NCBI RefSeq assembly: GCF_008247605.1
Contig: NZ_CP043420.1
Span: forward strand, 1,426,001-1,490,000
Source of the DNA: Kushneria phosphatilytica
GTDB lineage: Bacteria > Pseudomonadota > Gammaproteobacteria > Pseudomonadales > Halomonadaceae
Direction: 5' to 3'
DNA: 64,000 bases
Part shown: piece by piece, positions 19,887-30,459 of the stretch
Position numbering within the stretch: position 1 is the stretch's first letter
How the letters are laid out: the number at the start of each line of letters is the position of its first letter
Notes under the pieces: generated by a model
Database searches by the model: none
What the model was told of the DNA's origin: nothing
Seen by the model: only the letters and a program-made list of their open reading frames with translations
Position numbers and translations under genes: made by a program

Positions 19887-20549
19887 ATGCAGCGATTCAT
19901 TCGGCATCAGGGTGTGGCAGCGCCGCTCGATCGGGCCAACGTCGATACCGATCTGATCATTCCCAAGCAGTTTCTCAAGTCGATCAAGCGTACCGGGTTC
20001 GGCCCCAATCTCTTCGATGAGTTGCGCTATCAGGATGAGGGCTATCCGGGGCGGGACAATTCGAAGCGACCACTCAATCCAGACTTCGTGCTCAACCAGC
20101 CGCGCTATGAAAATGCCAGCATTCTGTTGGCGCGTCGCAATTTTGGCTGCGGTAGCTCGCGCGAGCATGCCCCATGGGCGCTGACCGATTTCGGTTTCCG
20201 GGCCGTCATTGCTCCCAGCTTTGCCGATATCTTCTTCAACAACGCTTTCAAGAATGGGTTGCTGCTGATCACGCTGGACGAAGCGACCGTCGATCAGCTG
20301 TTTCAGGAAGTCGAGGCGACACCCGGCTATCAGCTCGATATCGATCTGACCGCTCAGCAGATTCATCGTCCTGCAGGCGAGAGCATTGACTTCGAAGTCG
20401 ATCCGTTTCGCAAGTACTGTCTGGAGAACGGGCTGGACGATATCGGCATCACGCTTGATGAGAATAGCGAAGCGATCCGCCGGTTCGAGGCGCGTCATCG
20501 AGCGGCCAATCCATGGCTGTTCCGCGACGCAGCAGCCAATCAGGCCTGA
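19887..20549 (+). CDS. leuD: 3-isopropylmalate dehydratase small subunit
   Basis: The swivel-domain subunit partnering LeuC. 220 residues, with [19 protein letters not shown], the [14 protein letters not shown] substrate loop and [15 protein letters not shown]. The start at 19887 has GGAGAG upstream and lies 10 bases after leuC. An 18-base perfect palindrome (20537-20554) spans the stop codon. Confidence 0.97.
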   Translation: MQRFIRHQGVAAPLDRANVDTDLIIPKQFLKSIKRTGFGPNLFDELRYQDEGYPGRDNSKRPLNPDFVLNQPRYENASILLARRNFGCGSSREHAPWALTDFGFRAVIAPSFADIFFNNAFKNGLLLITLDEATVDQLFQEVEATPGYQLDIDLTAQQIHRPAGESIDFEVDPFRKYCLENGLDDIGITLDENSEAIRRFEARHRAANPWLFRDAAANQA

Positions 20550-20569
20550 TTGGCCGGTTTGAAATCCAG

Positions 20570-20599
20570 CGCTCGCCGGGGCACATCGGCGAGCGTTTT
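20570..20599 (+). terminator. Terminator-like hairpin between leuD and leuB
   Basis: Nine-base arms (20570-20578 with 20587-20595), an 8-base loop and TTTT. It looks like a weak intrinsic terminator inside the leu cluster, so it may lower leuB expression relative to leuCD, or leuB may have its own promoter. Confidence 0.6.
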
Positions 20600-20627
20600 C
20601 ATGACGGCATCCACACAGGGCAACGCC

Positions 20628-21713
20628 ATGAGCCGCAAGATTCTGATACTGCCGGGTGACGGCATTGGACCTGAAATTACCCGTGAAGCACGCCGGGTGC
20701 TCGAAGCCTGTCGTGATGAAGGGCTGGACATCGCACTTGATGAGGCGCCGGTTGGCGGGGCTGCGATCGATGAATCGGGTGTGCCGCTGGCACCCGAGAC
20801 GCTGGAGAAGGCGAAAGCGGCTGATGCCATTCTGCTGGGTGCTGTGGGCGGTCCCAAATGGGATGCCATGGAGGATATCAGCAAGCGACCCGAGAAAGGG
20901 TTGCTGGCCCTGCGCAAGGAGCTGGGTCTGTTTGGCAATCTGCGCCCGGCACTGCTTTATCCGCAGCTGGTAGAGGCTTCCAGCCTCAAGCCCGATGTGG
21001 TCTCGGGGCTGGATATCATGATTGTGCGTGAGCTGACTGGTGGCATTTACTTCGGTCAGCCGCGCGGTCGTGATACCCATGAAGATGGTACCCGCTACGG
21101 CTATAACACTTATGTCTACGATGAGCACGAGATTCGCCGTATCGGCCGGGTCGCCTTCGAAATGGCGCAGAAGCGCAAAAAGCGATTGTGCAGCGTCGAC
21201 AAGGCCAATGTGCTGGAAGTTACCATGCTCTGGCGCGACATCATGAATGAGCTGGCGCCAGAGTATCCTGATGTTGAACTCTCGCACATGTATGTCGATA
21301 ACGCCGCCATGCAGCTGGTGCGCGCGCCGAAGCAGTTCGATGTGATCGTCACCGGCAACATGTTCGGCGACATTCTTTCCGATGCTGCCGCGATGCTGAC
21401 CGGTTCGATCGGCATGCTGCCGTCGGCCTCGCTAAACGAATCGGGGCAGGGCATGTATGAGCCCTGTCATGGCAGTGCGCCGGATATTGCCGGGCAGGGG
21501 CTGGCCAATCCGCTGGCCACCATTCTTTCGATAGCGATGATGTTGCGCTATTCATTGAACGCCCCGGCCCATGCCGATCGCATCGAGCGCGCGGTAGGCG
21601 AGGTGCTGGACCGCAATCTGCGTACCGCGGATATCGCCTATCCCGGCACTGAACAGGTATCGACCGAGGCCATGGGTGAGGCTGTCGTGGCAGCCTTCCA
21701 GCGTAGTCGGTAG
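20628..21713 (+). CDS. leuB: 3-isopropylmalate dehydrogenase
   Basis: NAD-dependent oxidative decarboxylation of 3-isopropylmalate in leucine synthesis. The 361 residues fit Leu[27 protein letters not shown], the catalytic Tyr of [11 protein letters not shown], the Lys of SVDKANVLE, and [20 protein letters not shown]. The start at 20628 is the family start; a frame from 20550 would run through the upstream hairpin. It is separated from leuD by 78 bases. Confidence 0.97.
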   Translation: MSRKILILPGDGIGPEITREARRVLEACRDEGLDIALDEAPVGGAAIDESGVPLAPETLEKAKAADAILLGAVGGPKWDAMEDISKRPEKGLLALRKELGLFGNLRPALLYPQLVEASSLKPDVVSGLDIMIVRELTGGIYFGQPRGRDTHEDGTRYGYNTYVYDEHEIRRIGRVAFEMAQKRKKRLCSVDKANVLEVTMLWRDIMNELAPEYPDVELSHMYVDNAAMQLVRAPKQFDVIVTGNMFGDILSDAAAMLTGSIGMLPSASLNESGQGMYEPCHGSAPDIAGQGLANPLATILSIAMMLRYSLNAPAHADRIERAVGEVLDRNLRTADIAYPGTEQVSTEAMGEAVVAAFQRSR

Positions 21714-21818
21714 ACTCGAAAATTCGTGGACACGTAAATCTGGCGTGCGGGGTGGGTCGTGCAGGGCATCCCGCATGTTGTTCCGCGATGGATGCTTGCT
21801 GATGAGCCGGAGTCGAAC

Positions 21819-22376
21819 ATGCCCCAGCCTGATACTGAATGGACCATTCGCCGTGCCGATGCCGAGGACGCCGAAGCGGTATGGCAGATTGTCAGCCACC
21901 CCGAGGTCCATGCCTGCACACTGCAGTTGCCCTATACATCGCTGTCACGCTGGCAACAGCGCCTGGCCAGGGCCGATCAGCGAGGAGACTGCTTTCTGGC
22001 AGCCTGTGCGCCCGGGCAAACCGGGGACGTGCTGGGGCTGATCGGCGTTCATCAGGTTGCGGATTCGCCCAGAGTGGCTCATGTACGCACGCTGGGAATA
22101 GGTGTGCATCCGAACTACGCCGGCCGTGGCATTGGCAGTGCCCTGCTGCGCTCGGCCATTGATCTGGCAGACAACTGGCTCAACGTGACTCGCCTGAGTC
22201 TGGGCGTCTATAGTCATAATCAGCGTGCCATTGCACTCTATGAGCGTCACGGTTTTGTGCGGGAAGGGCTTTCTCGTGGTCTGGCCTTCGGTCATGGTCG
22301 TTATCTGGACAGTATTGAAATGGCGCGATTGCATCCGCGACTGGAGCGCACCCTCGCCGAGCAGCGCGCCGAATGA
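21819..22376 (+). CDS. GNAT-family N-acetyltransferase
   Basis: A 185-residue GNAT acyltransferase resembling the YhhY type of amino-acid acetyltransferases. Motif A is clear (LGIGVHPNYAGRGIGSALLRS), followed by LGVYSHNQRAIALYERHGFVREG. The ATG at 21819 has a GGAG site six bases upstream; starts at 21759 (GTG) and 21792 are in frame. It lies between leuB and asd on the same strand. The substrate is not known. Confidence 0.87.
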   Translation: MPQPDTEWTIRRADAEDAEAVWQIVSHPEVHACTLQLPYTSLSRWQQRLARADQRGDCFLAACAPGQTGDVLGLIGVHQVADSPRVAHVRTLGIGVHPNYAGRGIGSALLRSAIDLADNWLNVTRLSLGVYSHNQRAIALYERHGFVREGLSRGLAFGHGRYLDSIEMARLHPRLERTLAEQRAE

Positions 22377-22406
22377 ATAAACTTTATCGACTTCAGGGGA
22401 TGTGAC

Positions 22407-23522
22407 ATGTTGAGAACCGGATTTGTCGGCTGGCGCGGCATGGTCGGTTCCGTGCTGATGCAACGCATGCAGGACGATCATCTGTTCGGGAAGATCGAAC
22501 CGGTCTTCTTCACGACCTCTCAGGTCGGTCAGCCGGCACCCGAGGTTGGCGTTGAAGCACCAGCACTGAAAAATGCCTTCGATCTCGACGAGCTGAAAAA
22601 GCTCGATGTCATCGTGACCTGTCAGGGCGGTGACTACACCAGCGAGGTCTACACACCGCTGCGTGAGGCCGGCTGGCAGGGATACTGGATTGATGCGGCC
22701 AGCAGCCTGCGCATGGCCGATGACAGCACCATTGTGCTTGATCCCGTCAACCGGGCGCTGATTGATCGTCAGCTCGATGCCGGTACGCGTACCTTCGCCG
22801 GGGGCAACTGTACGGTCAGTCTGATGCTGATGGGCCTGGGTGGGCTGTTCGAGGCCGATCTGGTCGAGTGGATGACCTCCATGACCTATCAGGCCGCTTC
22901 CGGGGCTGGCGCGCAGAACATGCGTGAGTTGCTTTCGCAGATGAGTGCCATCGGGAACGCGGCACGCGCCGAACTGGATGATCCCGCCTCAGCGATTCTG
23001 GACATCGATCGCAAGGTCATCGATGCCATGCGTGATCCGAATTTCCCGATCGAGCAGTTCGGTGCGCCTCTTGGCGGCAGTCTGCTGCCGTGGATTGACA
23101 AGAAGCTGGATAACGGTCAGAGCAAGGAAGAGTGGAAGGGTGGCGCCGAGAGCAACAAGATACTCGGCCTGGCGCCGAATACGGTGCCGGTCGACGGTAT
23201 CTGCGTGCGTGTCGGTTCGATGCGCTCTCACGCTCAGGCATTCACCATCAAGCTCAAGCGTGATGTCCCGATGGATGAGATCGAGGATCGCATTGCCCGG
23301 CATAACGAGTGGGTCAGCGTGGTCGCCAATGACAAGGCCGCTACTCTGGAGCGTCTGACACCGGCCGCCGTGACCGGTACGCTTGATGTGCCAGTGGGGC
23401 GCCTGCGCAAGATGGCGATGGGTAATGAGTATCTGTCGGCATTCTCGGTCGGTGATCAGCTGTTGTGGGGTGCGGCCGAGCCACTCAAGCGTATGCTTGC
23501 GCTATTGATTGAAAGACACTGA
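22407..23522 (+). CDS. asd: Aspartate-semialdehyde dehydrogenase
   Basis: Makes L-aspartate 4-semialdehyde, the branch point to lysine/diaminopimelate, threonine and methionine. 371 residues of the Gram-negative long type: [16 protein letters not shown], catalytic Cys135 in [21 protein letters not shown], and the His in [19 protein letters not shown] strong terminator follows 25 bases after the stop, separating it from fimV. The asd-fimV-truA order is shared with Pseudomonas. Confidence 0.98.
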   Translation: MLRTGFVGWRGMVGSVLMQRMQDDHLFGKIEPVFFTTSQVGQPAPEVGVEAPALKNAFDLDELKKLDVIVTCQGGDYTSEVYTPLREAGWQGYWIDAASSLRMADDSTIVLDPVNRALIDRQLDAGTRTFAGGNCTVSLMLMGLGGLFEADLVEWMTSMTYQAASGAGAQNMRELLSQMSAIGNAARAELDDPASAILDIDRKVIDAMRDPNFPIEQFGAPLGGSLLPWIDKKLDNGQSKEEWKGGAESNKILGLAPNTVPVDGICVRVGSMRSHAQAFTIKLKRDVPMDEIEDRIARHNEWVSVVANDKAATLERLTPAAVTGTLDVPVGRLRKMAMGNEYLSAFSVGDQLLWGAAEPLKRMLALLIERH

Positions 23523-23547
23523 TCCTTTCTGTCGAATACAGTATGAC

Positions 23548-23573
23548 AGGCGCCTCAGCGAGGCGCCTTTTTT
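23548..23573 (+). terminator. Intrinsic terminator after asd
   Basis: An AGGCGCCT stem (23548-23555 with 23561-23568), CAGCG loop, and six T at 23568-23573. Confidence 0.93.
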
Positions 23574-23841
23574 GTGAGCGCCAGGCCGGTTATACGCCAT
23601 TCTGCAGCCTGTGACGTGACGTATTGAAAACGGCAGTGCCTTGAGCGGAAGGCATCGACAACTGTTGTAATTCAAGTTGAAAGACGAGGTGCCGATGGAT
23701 GATGTGGAGAAACCCATCGCTTGCAGGTGCCTGACGCTGTTCATCCATGGCTGCCTTGTGACCCGAGTCTGCAACTCGATGGGGATTCTGACTCTTTGAT
23801 GATGGCCGGTCCCCGATCGGCCCGGCGAGGATCCGATCGAT

Positions 23842-25827
23842 ATGCGTCATCCGCGTACTCTGGCGGCCGTGCTGACACTCCTGGCCGGTACGGCCGCTGC
23901 CGATGCCCAGGCGTTGGGGGTTGGTACTCCGGTCTTGCATTCCCACCTTGGGGAGCCTCTTCAGGCACGTGTGCCACTGCTGGATACCGATAAGCTGGAT
24001 GCCCATGCCATTCAGGTTTCGCTGGCCAGTGAAGGCGCCTTCGAGCGGGCCGGGTTTGTGCGTAGTGCTGCCACCGATACCCTGCAGCTGGCGGTCGAGG
24101 GATCACCGGGCAATCTTTATGTGTCGCTGGAAGGCCGCCGAGCATTGAGCGAGGCCTGGCTGGCGCTGGTACTTGATATTGCCTGGCCGGGGGGAGAGCT
24201 GACGCCGGTGGTGACATTGTTGCCTGCCCCGCCGGGTAACATTACCCCTGAAGCGCCTGGCAGTAACCGGTCAGGTCAACGGGCTGAGTGGCTGCCCACG
24301 GCGAAGCTTTCCGGGAACAAGACGCCGAGTGTACATAAGCCCGCTATCCAACAGGAGACAGCAGCGAATAATGCCGACACGGCACCTGTCATCGATCGGC
24401 CGCCTGTCAGTTCCGGTAGTGAAATCACGGTAACAGCGCATCAAATCGAGGCACTCACACAACGTGTTGCACGCCTGTCGGATCGTATTACATCGCTTGA
24501 ACAGCAGTTGGCGCAGCCTGATTCAGCGACCGGTTCTGCAACACCCGCGTGGCATTCGGCATTTGAAACGCTACAAAGCCGGCAGCAACAATTGGCCGAG
24601 CGATTGAACGCATTGAGTGTCTCTTCAGGGCCGGAGCAGCATGTAAAAGACGATGCCGAATCGGTGACGCCTGCGCCGGAGACCCCGCAATCAATCGATG
24701 AAAGAGATTGGTTGATCTGGCTGATACCTGCAGGTGGCCTCGTGATACTGGCTGTTCTGATACTCGGTCGCCGCTGGCGTGCGCGCTCGTTATGGCCCCG
24801 GGAAGACGCCTCTCTCGATGGGCATGACACTGCTTTCGAAGAGCAATCTGTCATGATGACCACGAATGAATCGACTGCGGACAAAGCGCCTGCCACCTTT
24901 TCCATGCAGAATGAAGGCGCCGCTACACGGTATGAAGATGAGAAGGAGCAGCTTCCGGTTGGCGAACACCATCCGGAAAACCATGAGACTCACCCGGGTT
25001 ACGAGAAGAGGGCGGCGCCCGGCGATGACCGCGTGCTCGAGGATGCCCGGGTATTTGCCGAACATGGTCGCCCGCAGCAGGCACGCGAGATGCTCGAAGC
25101 GTCACTGACTCGCTATCCACACCATCTCGACACTCGATTGCAGTTGATGGAGGTCCTCGCAACACTCGAAGAATATGCGCTACTGAGTGAACAGGCGCGT
25201 TATTTTGATGATCATCCCGATCCTGCAGTGGTCAGACGAGTCACCCGTTTACTGGATACGCAGGTAAAAAAAGGTGACCAACCGTCGACACAACCCCGCA
25301 TGACACGAACCGCGGGAGCCCGAGCTGAACACGCTGGTTTAAAGACGATGGAAGACCCTTGTGACACGCTGCCGCTTATGGAAGATCCTTCTTCTCATGG
25401 CCATCGATCAACGCCTCTGGAGACGTCGATTTCTTTCGCTTCTGCTTCTTCGCTGACTGACTTTTCCATCGCGCCCGAAAACGAAGAGACTGGAACAGTG
25501 CAGCCCACGCTTGCATCATTGCACGATTCCGATGCGCTCAATACGTCGTGTGATGCACAGGATTCAGAGGGACAGGAAACCATGGCCTTTCCTGCTGACT
25601 GGGCACTTGAAGAGGTAGCGTTCGAGGCCCATGAACAGGATAATGAGACACCTGATATTCAGGCTGACAGCAATGGTAGGCTGATACGGGCTCATCTTCT
25701 GCTTGAGTCCGGCAACCATGACACCGCGAAACCGATGCTTGAGCGTTTGCTGGCCGAGGGGCCGGATGACATCAGAGTGGCGACGCGCACGCTGATGGCT
25801 CGTTTCGATCTACACGAGAGTTCATGA
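23842..25827 (+). CDS. fimV: FimV/HubP-family polar membrane protein
   Basis: A 661-residue inner-membrane organiser of the FimV/HubP family. It has a signal peptide at 1-24, the FimV N-terminal domain beginning LGVGTPVLHSHLGEPLQARV and ending near residue 128, coiled-coil segments at about 200-224 and 241-258, a TM helix at 291-309, and an acidic cytosolic part with a TPR-like stretch (EDARVFAEHGRPQQAREMLE). It ends with the FimV C-terminal motif LIRAHLLLESGNHDTAKPML. The LysM domain that usually follows the N-terminal domain is not visible. In relatives the protein aids type IV pili and polar localisation. It overlaps truA by ATGA. Confidence 0.9.
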   Translation: MRHPRTLAAVLTLLAGTAAADAQALGVGTPVLHSHLGEPLQARVPLLDTDKLDAHAIQVSLASEGAFERAGFVRSAATDTLQLAVEGSPGNLYVSLEGRRALSEAWLALVLDIAWPGGELTPVVTLLPAPPGNITPEAPGSNRSGQRAEWLPTAKLSGNKTPSVHKPAIQQETAANNADTAPVIDRPPVSSGSEITVTAHQIEALTQRVARLSDRITSLEQQLAQPDSATGSATPAWHSAFETLQSRQQQLAERLNALSVSSGPEQHVKDDAESVTPAPETPQSIDERDWLIWLIPAGGLVILAVLILGRRWRARSLWPREDASLDGHDTAFEEQSVMMTTNESTADKAPATFSMQNEGAATRYEDEKEQLPVGEHHPENHETHPGYEKRAAPGDDRVLEDARVFAEHGRPQQAREMLEASLTRYPHHLDTRLQLMEVLATLEEYALLSEQARYFDDHPDPAVVRRVTRLLDTQVKKGDQPSTQPRMTRTAGARAEHAGLKTMEDPCDTLPLMEDPSSHGHRSTPLETSISFASASSLTDFSIAPENEETGTVQPTLASLHDSDALNTSCDAQDSEGQETMAFPADWALEEVAFEAHEQDNETPDIQADSNGRLIRAHLLLESGNHDTAKPMLERLLAEGPDDIRVATRTLMARFDLHESS

Positions 25828-26744
25828 CCCTTTTTCATACCCTTGATGAGACCTCTACCGCCGATGGGCGCATTGCCCTGGGCGTGGAATACCATGGCGG
25901 TGACTATTTCGGTTGGCAGCGACTGAGCCACGGTCCCTCGGTCCAGGGACGACTGGAGCAGGCGCTGTCGCGAGTGGCTGCTCAGCCGGTGCGCGTGCTT
26001 TGCAGCGGTCGTACCGATAGCGGTGTTCATGCCACTCGTCAGATCGTGCACTTCGAGGCACCTGTTGCCCGGAGCGAAAAAGCCTGGGTCATGGGGACCA
26101 ATGCCAATCTGCCTGGTGATATCAGTGTGCATTGGGCGCGACGAATGCCGGATGATTTTCATGCTCGCTTTTCCGCCCGGGCAAGACGCTATCGTTATCT
26201 GATCGCCAACCAGGCCATACCGCCCGCGCTGGAAAGCGCTCAGGTCTATTGGCACCGCTGGCCGCTCGATGTGGCGGCGATGCACCAGGCCGCTCAGGTG
26301 CTGGTCGGCGAGCATGATTTTTCCGGCTATCGTGCCGCGGGTTGTCAATCGAGCACGCCTTGGCGCTATGTCCATTTTGTGGAGGTGAAGCGCTGGGGCC
26401 CGATGGTCGTGGTCGATATTCAGGCCAATGCCTTTCTACTGCATATGGTGCGCAACATTGTCGGTGTGCTGTTGAATATCGGTGATGGGCGTCAGCCGGT
26501 GACCTGGTCACAGCAGGTACTGGAACAGGGGGACCGGACACGATCGTCGCCAACGGCACCGCCTCATGGCCTTCATTTCGTGGACGTGCGCTATCCCGAT
26601 TACGTCTTGCCCGAGGAGCCACTGGGACCGATGCTGTTGTATCATACCGGTGAATGGACCGGCGATCGGCCGCTGCCGGCGGATGCTCGACATCGGCGCA
26701 GTACGCCACCGCCCGAGTCAGCCGAAACACTGAATATCGATTAG
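25824..26744 (+). CDS. truA: tRNA pseudouridine(38-40) synthase TruA
   Basis: Makes pseudouridine at positions 38-40 of the tRNA anticodon arm. Catalytic Asp65 sits in CSGRTDSGVHA; ALGVEYHGGDYFGWQ, FSARARRYRYLI and FLLHMVRNIVGVLL are typical. At 306 residues it has about 15 extra at the start and a polar tail of about 25. It is coupled to fimV by the ATGA overlap, and trpF follows after 27 bases. Confidence 0.97.
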   Translation: MTLFHTLDETSTADGRIALGVEYHGGDYFGWQRLSHGPSVQGRLEQALSRVAAQPVRVLCSGRTDSGVHATRQIVHFEAPVARSEKAWVMGTNANLPGDISVHWARRMPDDFHARFSARARRYRYLIANQAIPPALESAQVYWHRWPLDVAAMHQAAQVLVGEHDFSGYRAAGCQSSTPWRYVHFVEVKRWGPMVVVDIQANAFLLHMVRNIVGVLLNIGDGRQPVTWSQQVLEQGDRTRSSPTAPPHGLHFVDVRYPDYVLPEEPLGPMLLYHTGEWTGDRPLPADARHRRSTPPPESAETLNID

Positions 26745-26771
26745 CACGCACCAGCCATGACGGGAGTCCGG

Positions 26772-27410
26772 ATGAGTCGAGTGCGAGTCAAGATCTGTGG
26801 CATTACGCGCGAGGAGGATCTCGACGCAGCGGTCAACGAAGGGGCCGATGCCATTGGCTTTGTAATGTGGCCAAACAGCGCCCGGGCGATCGATGTGGAG
26901 CGTCTTGTCACCCTCTCTGCCCGCGTTCCACCTTTCGTGACCCGGGTCGGATTGTTTGTTGATCAGGACGCTGAACTGATCGCCCGCTGTGCCCCCTGGC
27001 TGGATCTGTTGCAGTTTCACGGCGATGAGCCGCCCGAGGCGTGCGAAGGTTACGGCAAGGCCTGGATCAAGGCTGTGCGCATGCGCGACGATGTTGATCT
27101 TGCTGCCATCGAGCAGCGCTATAGCGCTGCTCAGGGGTTATTGCTGGATGCCTTCCGACCCGGCATTCCCGGTGGTACCGGAGAGACCTTCGACTGGTCA
27201 CGGATTCCGCGAACGCTTGCAAAACCTGTTATTCTCGCCGGTGGTCTGACCCCGGACAATATTGCGGCTGCCATTACAGCCGTTCACCCCTGGGGCGTGG
27301 ATGTTTCGGGGGGTGTAGAGCTTGAACGCGGTATCAAGGACCCTGTCCGGTTGCAGGCCTTCATTCGGAACGTATCAAACAGAGGTGTCACCGGTGAGCC
27401 GATACAGTGA
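26772..27410 (+). CDS. trpF: Phosphoribosylanthranilate isomerase
   Basis: The third tryptophan-pathway step, an Amadori rearrangement on a TIM barrel. The 212 residues have [23 protein letters not shown] with the catalytic Cys, [18 protein letters not shown] and the phosphate-binding GGLTPDN and DVSGGVE. I use the ATG at 26772 because GGGAG lies at the right distance; an ATG at 26757 adds five residues. The last codons overlap the trpB start, coupling their translation. Confidence 0.96.
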   Translation: MSRVRVKICGITREEDLDAAVNEGADAIGFVMWPNSARAIDVERLVTLSARVPPFVTRVGLFVDQDAELIARCAPWLDLLQFHGDEPPEACEGYGKAWIKAVRMRDDVDLAAIEQRYSAAQGLLLDAFRPGIPGGTGETFDWSRIPRTLAKPVILAGGLTPDNIAAAITAVHPWGVDVSGGVELERGIKDPVRLQAFIRNVSNRGVTGEPIQ

Positions 27411-28608
27411 TCTAACCCAGCTGCCTGATACTCGGGGGCGCTATGGCGTTCACGGGGGCCGGTTCGTGTCGGAGACCCTCAGCTTTGCGCTTGAGGAGCT
27501 TGAGCGTATCTACGCAGGTTTGAAGGATGATGCCGAATTTCAGGCTGCCTTCGATGACGATCTGACTCACTACGTCGGCCGACCTTCGCCGCTCTATCAT
27601 GCTTCGCGCTGGTCGAACGAGCTGGGCGGGGCGCAGATCTGGCTCAAGCGCGAGGATCTCAATCACACCGGCGCTCACAAGATCAACAACACCATCGGTC
27701 AGGCGCTGCTGGCGAAGAAGTCCGGCAAGCCGCGGGTGATTGCCGAGACAGGCGCCGGTCAGCACGGGGTGGCTACGGCGACGGTCTGTGCCCGGCTGGG
27801 GTTGAAGTGCGAAATTTACATGGGGGCCGAGGATGTTGAGCGGCAGAAGCTCAATGTCTATCGCATGCGTCTGCTTGGCGCCGAGGTGCATGCTGTCGAA
27901 TCCGGTTCGCGTACCCTCAAGGACGCCATGAATGAAGCGCTACGCGACTGGGTCACCAACGTCGATGATACCTTCTACATCATTGGAACAGTCGCCGGGC
28001 CGCACCCCTATCCGGCCATGGTGCGTGACTTTACTGCAATCATCGGTCGCGAGGCCCGGCGTCAATCGCTGGAGCAGATCGGTCGTTTGCCTGATGCGCT
28101 GGTGGCCTGTGTCGGCGGTGGATCGAACGCCATTGGTCTGTTCTATCCCTTCATCGAGGATGAAGGCGTCGCCATGTATGGCGTGGAAGCCGGCGGCGAG
28201 GGCATCGAAAGCGGCCGTCATGCTGCGCCGTTGACCGCCAATGCGCCGCGTGGTGTGCTGCATGGCAATCGCACCTATATCATGTCCGACGAGGGTGGCC
28301 AGGTGCTCGATACTCACTCCATTTCGGCCGGACTGGACTATCCGGGCGTTGGTCCCGAGCATGCACACTGGAAGGATACCGGCCGAGTCAACTATGTCGT
28401 GGCCAATGATGACAAGGTACTGGAAGCCTTTCGCGAGCTGACACGCGTCGAAGGTATCATGCCGGCTTTGGAATCGGCGCACGCGTTGGCACACGCGAAA
28501 GTGCTGGCAAGGGAAATGAGTCCCGATCAGCACATCGTCGTCAATCTCTCCGGGCGCGGCGACAAGGATATTCTGACAGTGGCCAAAATTGATGGTATCG
28601 AATTCTGA
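27394..28608 (+). CDS. trpB: Tryptophan synthase beta chain
   Basis: Condenses indole with serine using PLP. 404 residues with Lys96 of [10 protein letters not shown] as the PLP lysine, [17 protein letters not shown] and the phosphate cradle VGGGSNAIG. The likely start is GTG at 27394, eight bases after an AGAGG site and inside the end of trpF; an ATG at 27322 would add 24 residues deep within trpF. trpA follows after 10 bases. The subunits form an alpha2-beta2 complex. Confidence 0.96.
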   Translation: MSRYSDLTQLPDTRGRYGVHGGRFVSETLSFALEELERIYAGLKDDAEFQAAFDDDLTHYVGRPSPLYHASRWSNELGGAQIWLKREDLNHTGAHKINNTIGQALLAKKSGKPRVIAETGAGQHGVATATVCARLGLKCEIYMGAEDVERQKLNVYRMRLLGAEVHAVESGSRTLKDAMNEALRDWVTNVDDTFYIIGTVAGPHPYPAMVRDFTAIIGREARRQSLEQIGRLPDALVACVGGGSNAIGLFYPFIEDEGVAMYGVEAGGEGIESGRHAAPLTANAPRGVLHGNRTYIMSDEGGQVLDTHSISAGLDYPGVGPEHAHWKDTGRVNYVVANDDKVLEAFRELTRVEGIMPALESAHALAHAKVLAREMSPDQHIVVNLSGRGDKDILTVAKIDGIEF

Positions 28609-28618
28609 GGATCGCGGC

Positions 28619-29425
28619 ATGAACCGCATCGACCAGTGCTTCGCCCGCCTGCGCGAAGAGTCCCGCAAGGCGTTGATCCCTTATATCACCGCCGGCGATC
28701 CGGCACCTCAATATACGTCTGACTTTCTGCATGCGCTGGTGGATGCCGGCGCCGACCTGCTGGAAATCGGCGTGCCCTTTTCCGATCCCATGGCCGATGG
28801 GCCGGTGATCCAGAAGGCTTGCGAGCGGGCCCTGAAGCAGGGGACGCGCTTGACCCATGTGTTCGAGATCGTGCGTGAATTCCGACGCGAGGATGCGCGG
28901 ACACCGATCGTATTGATGGGGTATCTCAACCCCATCGAGCGAATGGGCTATGAGACCTTCGCTCGCGAATGTCAGGCAGCCGGGGTGGATGGCGTGCTGA
29001 TCGTCGACATGCCACCGGAAGAAGCCGATCAACTGAGCGAGTATCTCCGGGCACATCAGTTGCACGCTGTCTATCTGATCGCTCCGACTACTTCCGATGA
29101 GCGGGCAGCGGTGATCGGACGCCATGGCTCCGGTTATCTTTATTATGTATCGCTCAAGGGCGTGACCGGCTCCGCTACGATCGATGTCGAGGCGGTATCC
29201 CGTCAGCTTGAACACTTGCGCCAGTTCAGCGATCTGCCATTGTGTGTCGGTTTTGGCATTCGCGATGCGCAGTCGGCGGCGGCCGTAGCCCGGGTGGCTG
29301 ATGGGGTTATCGTTGGCAGCGCACTGGTTCGGCTCATCGCTGATAATGCCGATACACCCGAGGTGATCGCTACCAAACTGGCGAATACCCTGGCCGGTAT
29401 GCGCGAGGCCATGGATCGTCACTGA
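28619..29425 (+). CDS. trpA: Tryptophan synthase alpha chain
   Basis: Cleaves indole-3-glycerol phosphate to indole, which is channelled to TrpB. The 268-residue TIM barrel shows [11 protein letters not shown], the catalytic Glu in [16 protein letters not shown], the Asp in [14 protein letters not shown], and [25 protein letters not shown]. The start at 28619 has GAGGAT upstream. A perfect hairpin follows the gene. Confidence 0.97.
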   Translation: MNRIDQCFARLREESRKALIPYITAGDPAPQYTSDFLHALVDAGADLLEIGVPFSDPMADGPVIQKACERALKQGTRLTHVFEIVREFRREDARTPIVLMGYLNPIERMGYETFARECQAAGVDGVLIVDMPPEEADQLSEYLRAHQLHAVYLIAPTTSDERAAVIGRHGSGYLYYVSLKGVTGSATIDVEAVSRQLEHLRQFSDLPLCVGFGIRDAQSAAAVARVADGVIVGSALVRLIADNADTPEVIATKLANTLAGMREAMDRH

Positions 29426-29431
29426 TTTCAT

Positions 29432-29457
29432 CGACGACCATCCTGGGATGGTCGTCG
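29432..29457. terminator. Perfect hairpin between trpA and accD
   Basis: Twelve-base arms (29432-29443 with 29446-29457), in practice a 10-bp stem with a 6-base loop, directly after trpA. There is no T run, so termination may be partial or factor-dependent. It could also stabilise the trp mRNA end. Confidence 0.5.
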
Positions 29458-29523
29458 CCGTTAGCGTGTGACTCCGGTCACGACAACGCATTTGTTCTAC
29501 CCGCAAATCCGGAAACCTTTGCC

Positions 29524-30459
29524 ATGAGTTGGCTCGACAAGATTGTTCCCTCGATGGGGCGCACTCAGCGCACCGATCGTCGCAACAGCATTCCCGATGG
29601 CCTCTGGCGCAAGTGCCCGAGTTGTGAAGCAGTACTCTATCGTCCCGAGCTGGAGCGCCATCACAACGTTTGTCCCAAGTGTGATCATCACCTGCGCCTG
29701 GGGGCCCGCAAGCGCCTGGGCTGGTTCCTTGATGAAGAGGGGCGTGAGGAAATCGCACCGAGTCTTCAGCCGGTCGATCGATTGCGCTTTCGCGATTCCA
29801 AGAAGTACAAGGATCGTCTGGCCAGTGCCCAGAAGAGCACCGAAGAGAATGATGCCCTGATCGCCATGAGCGGCACCGTTAATGGTCTACCGGTTGTGGC
29901 CGTTGCCTTCGAGTTTTCCTTCATGGGTGGCTCGATGGGCAGCGTGGTCGGTGAAAAATTTGCCCGTGCCGCTACCATGGCGCGTGAACAGCGCCGTCCG
30001 CTGGTCTGTTTCGCTGCCAGTGGTGGCGCTCGCATGCAGGAAGCCCTGTTCTCGCTGATGCAAATGGCCAAAACCTCGGCGGCCCTGGAGCGACTGCGTC
30101 AGAGTGGCGTGCCCTATGTATCGGTACTGACTGATCCGGTCTTCGGTGGTGTTTCGGCATCGCTGGCCATGCTGGGTGATCTCAATGTTGCCGAACCTGA
30201 TGCACTGATTGGTTTTGCCGGACCTCGAGTCATCGAGCAGACAGTTCGGGAAAAACTGCCGGAAGGGTTTCAGCGCAGTGAATTCCTGCTTGAGCACGGC
30301 ACGGTGGATATGATCGTTCATCGGCGTGAAATGCGTGAACGGCTGGGTAGCCTGATGCGCAAGCTGACCCATCAGCCAGAGGCCGAGATCGATGAAGCCG
30401 AAGATGATGGTGTTACCGCTTCGACATTCGGTAACGGTGAGGCAGAAACGAGCGAATGA
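29524..30459 (+). CDS. accD: Acetyl-CoA carboxylase carboxyltransferase subunit beta
   Basis: The beta half of the carboxyltransferase that makes malonyl-CoA for fatty acid synthesis. 311 residues with the N-terminal zinc ribbon ([10 protein letters not shown] and [11 protein letters not shown]) and the carboxyltransferase core ([57 protein letters not shown]). The partner accA is not in the window. The stop overlaps the folC start as ATGA. Confidence 0.98.
   Translation: MSWLDKIVPSMGRTQRTDRRNSIPDGLWRKCPSCEAVLYRPELERHHNVCPKCDHHLRLGARKRLGWFLDEEGREEIAPSLQPVDRLRFRDSKKYKDRLASAQKSTEENDALIAMSGTVNGLPVVAVAFEFSFMGGSMGSVVGEKFARAATMAREQRRPLVCFAASGGARMQEALFSLMQMAKTSAALERLRQSGVPYVSVLTDPVFGGVSASLAMLGDLNVAEPDALIGFAGPRVIEQTVREKLPEGFQRSEFLLEHGTVDMIVHRREMRERLGSLMRKLTHQPEAEIDEAEDDGVTASTFGNGEAETSE

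Noticed and set aside
19848..21287. 479-codon open frame on the minus strand over leuD and leuB
   Set aside because: It is antisense to two certain genes and shows no protein-like pattern; high GC leaves long spurious frames.
28541..29758. 405-codon minus-strand frame over trpA and accD start
   Set aside because: Antisense shadow, Cys/Arg/His-rich composition without domains.
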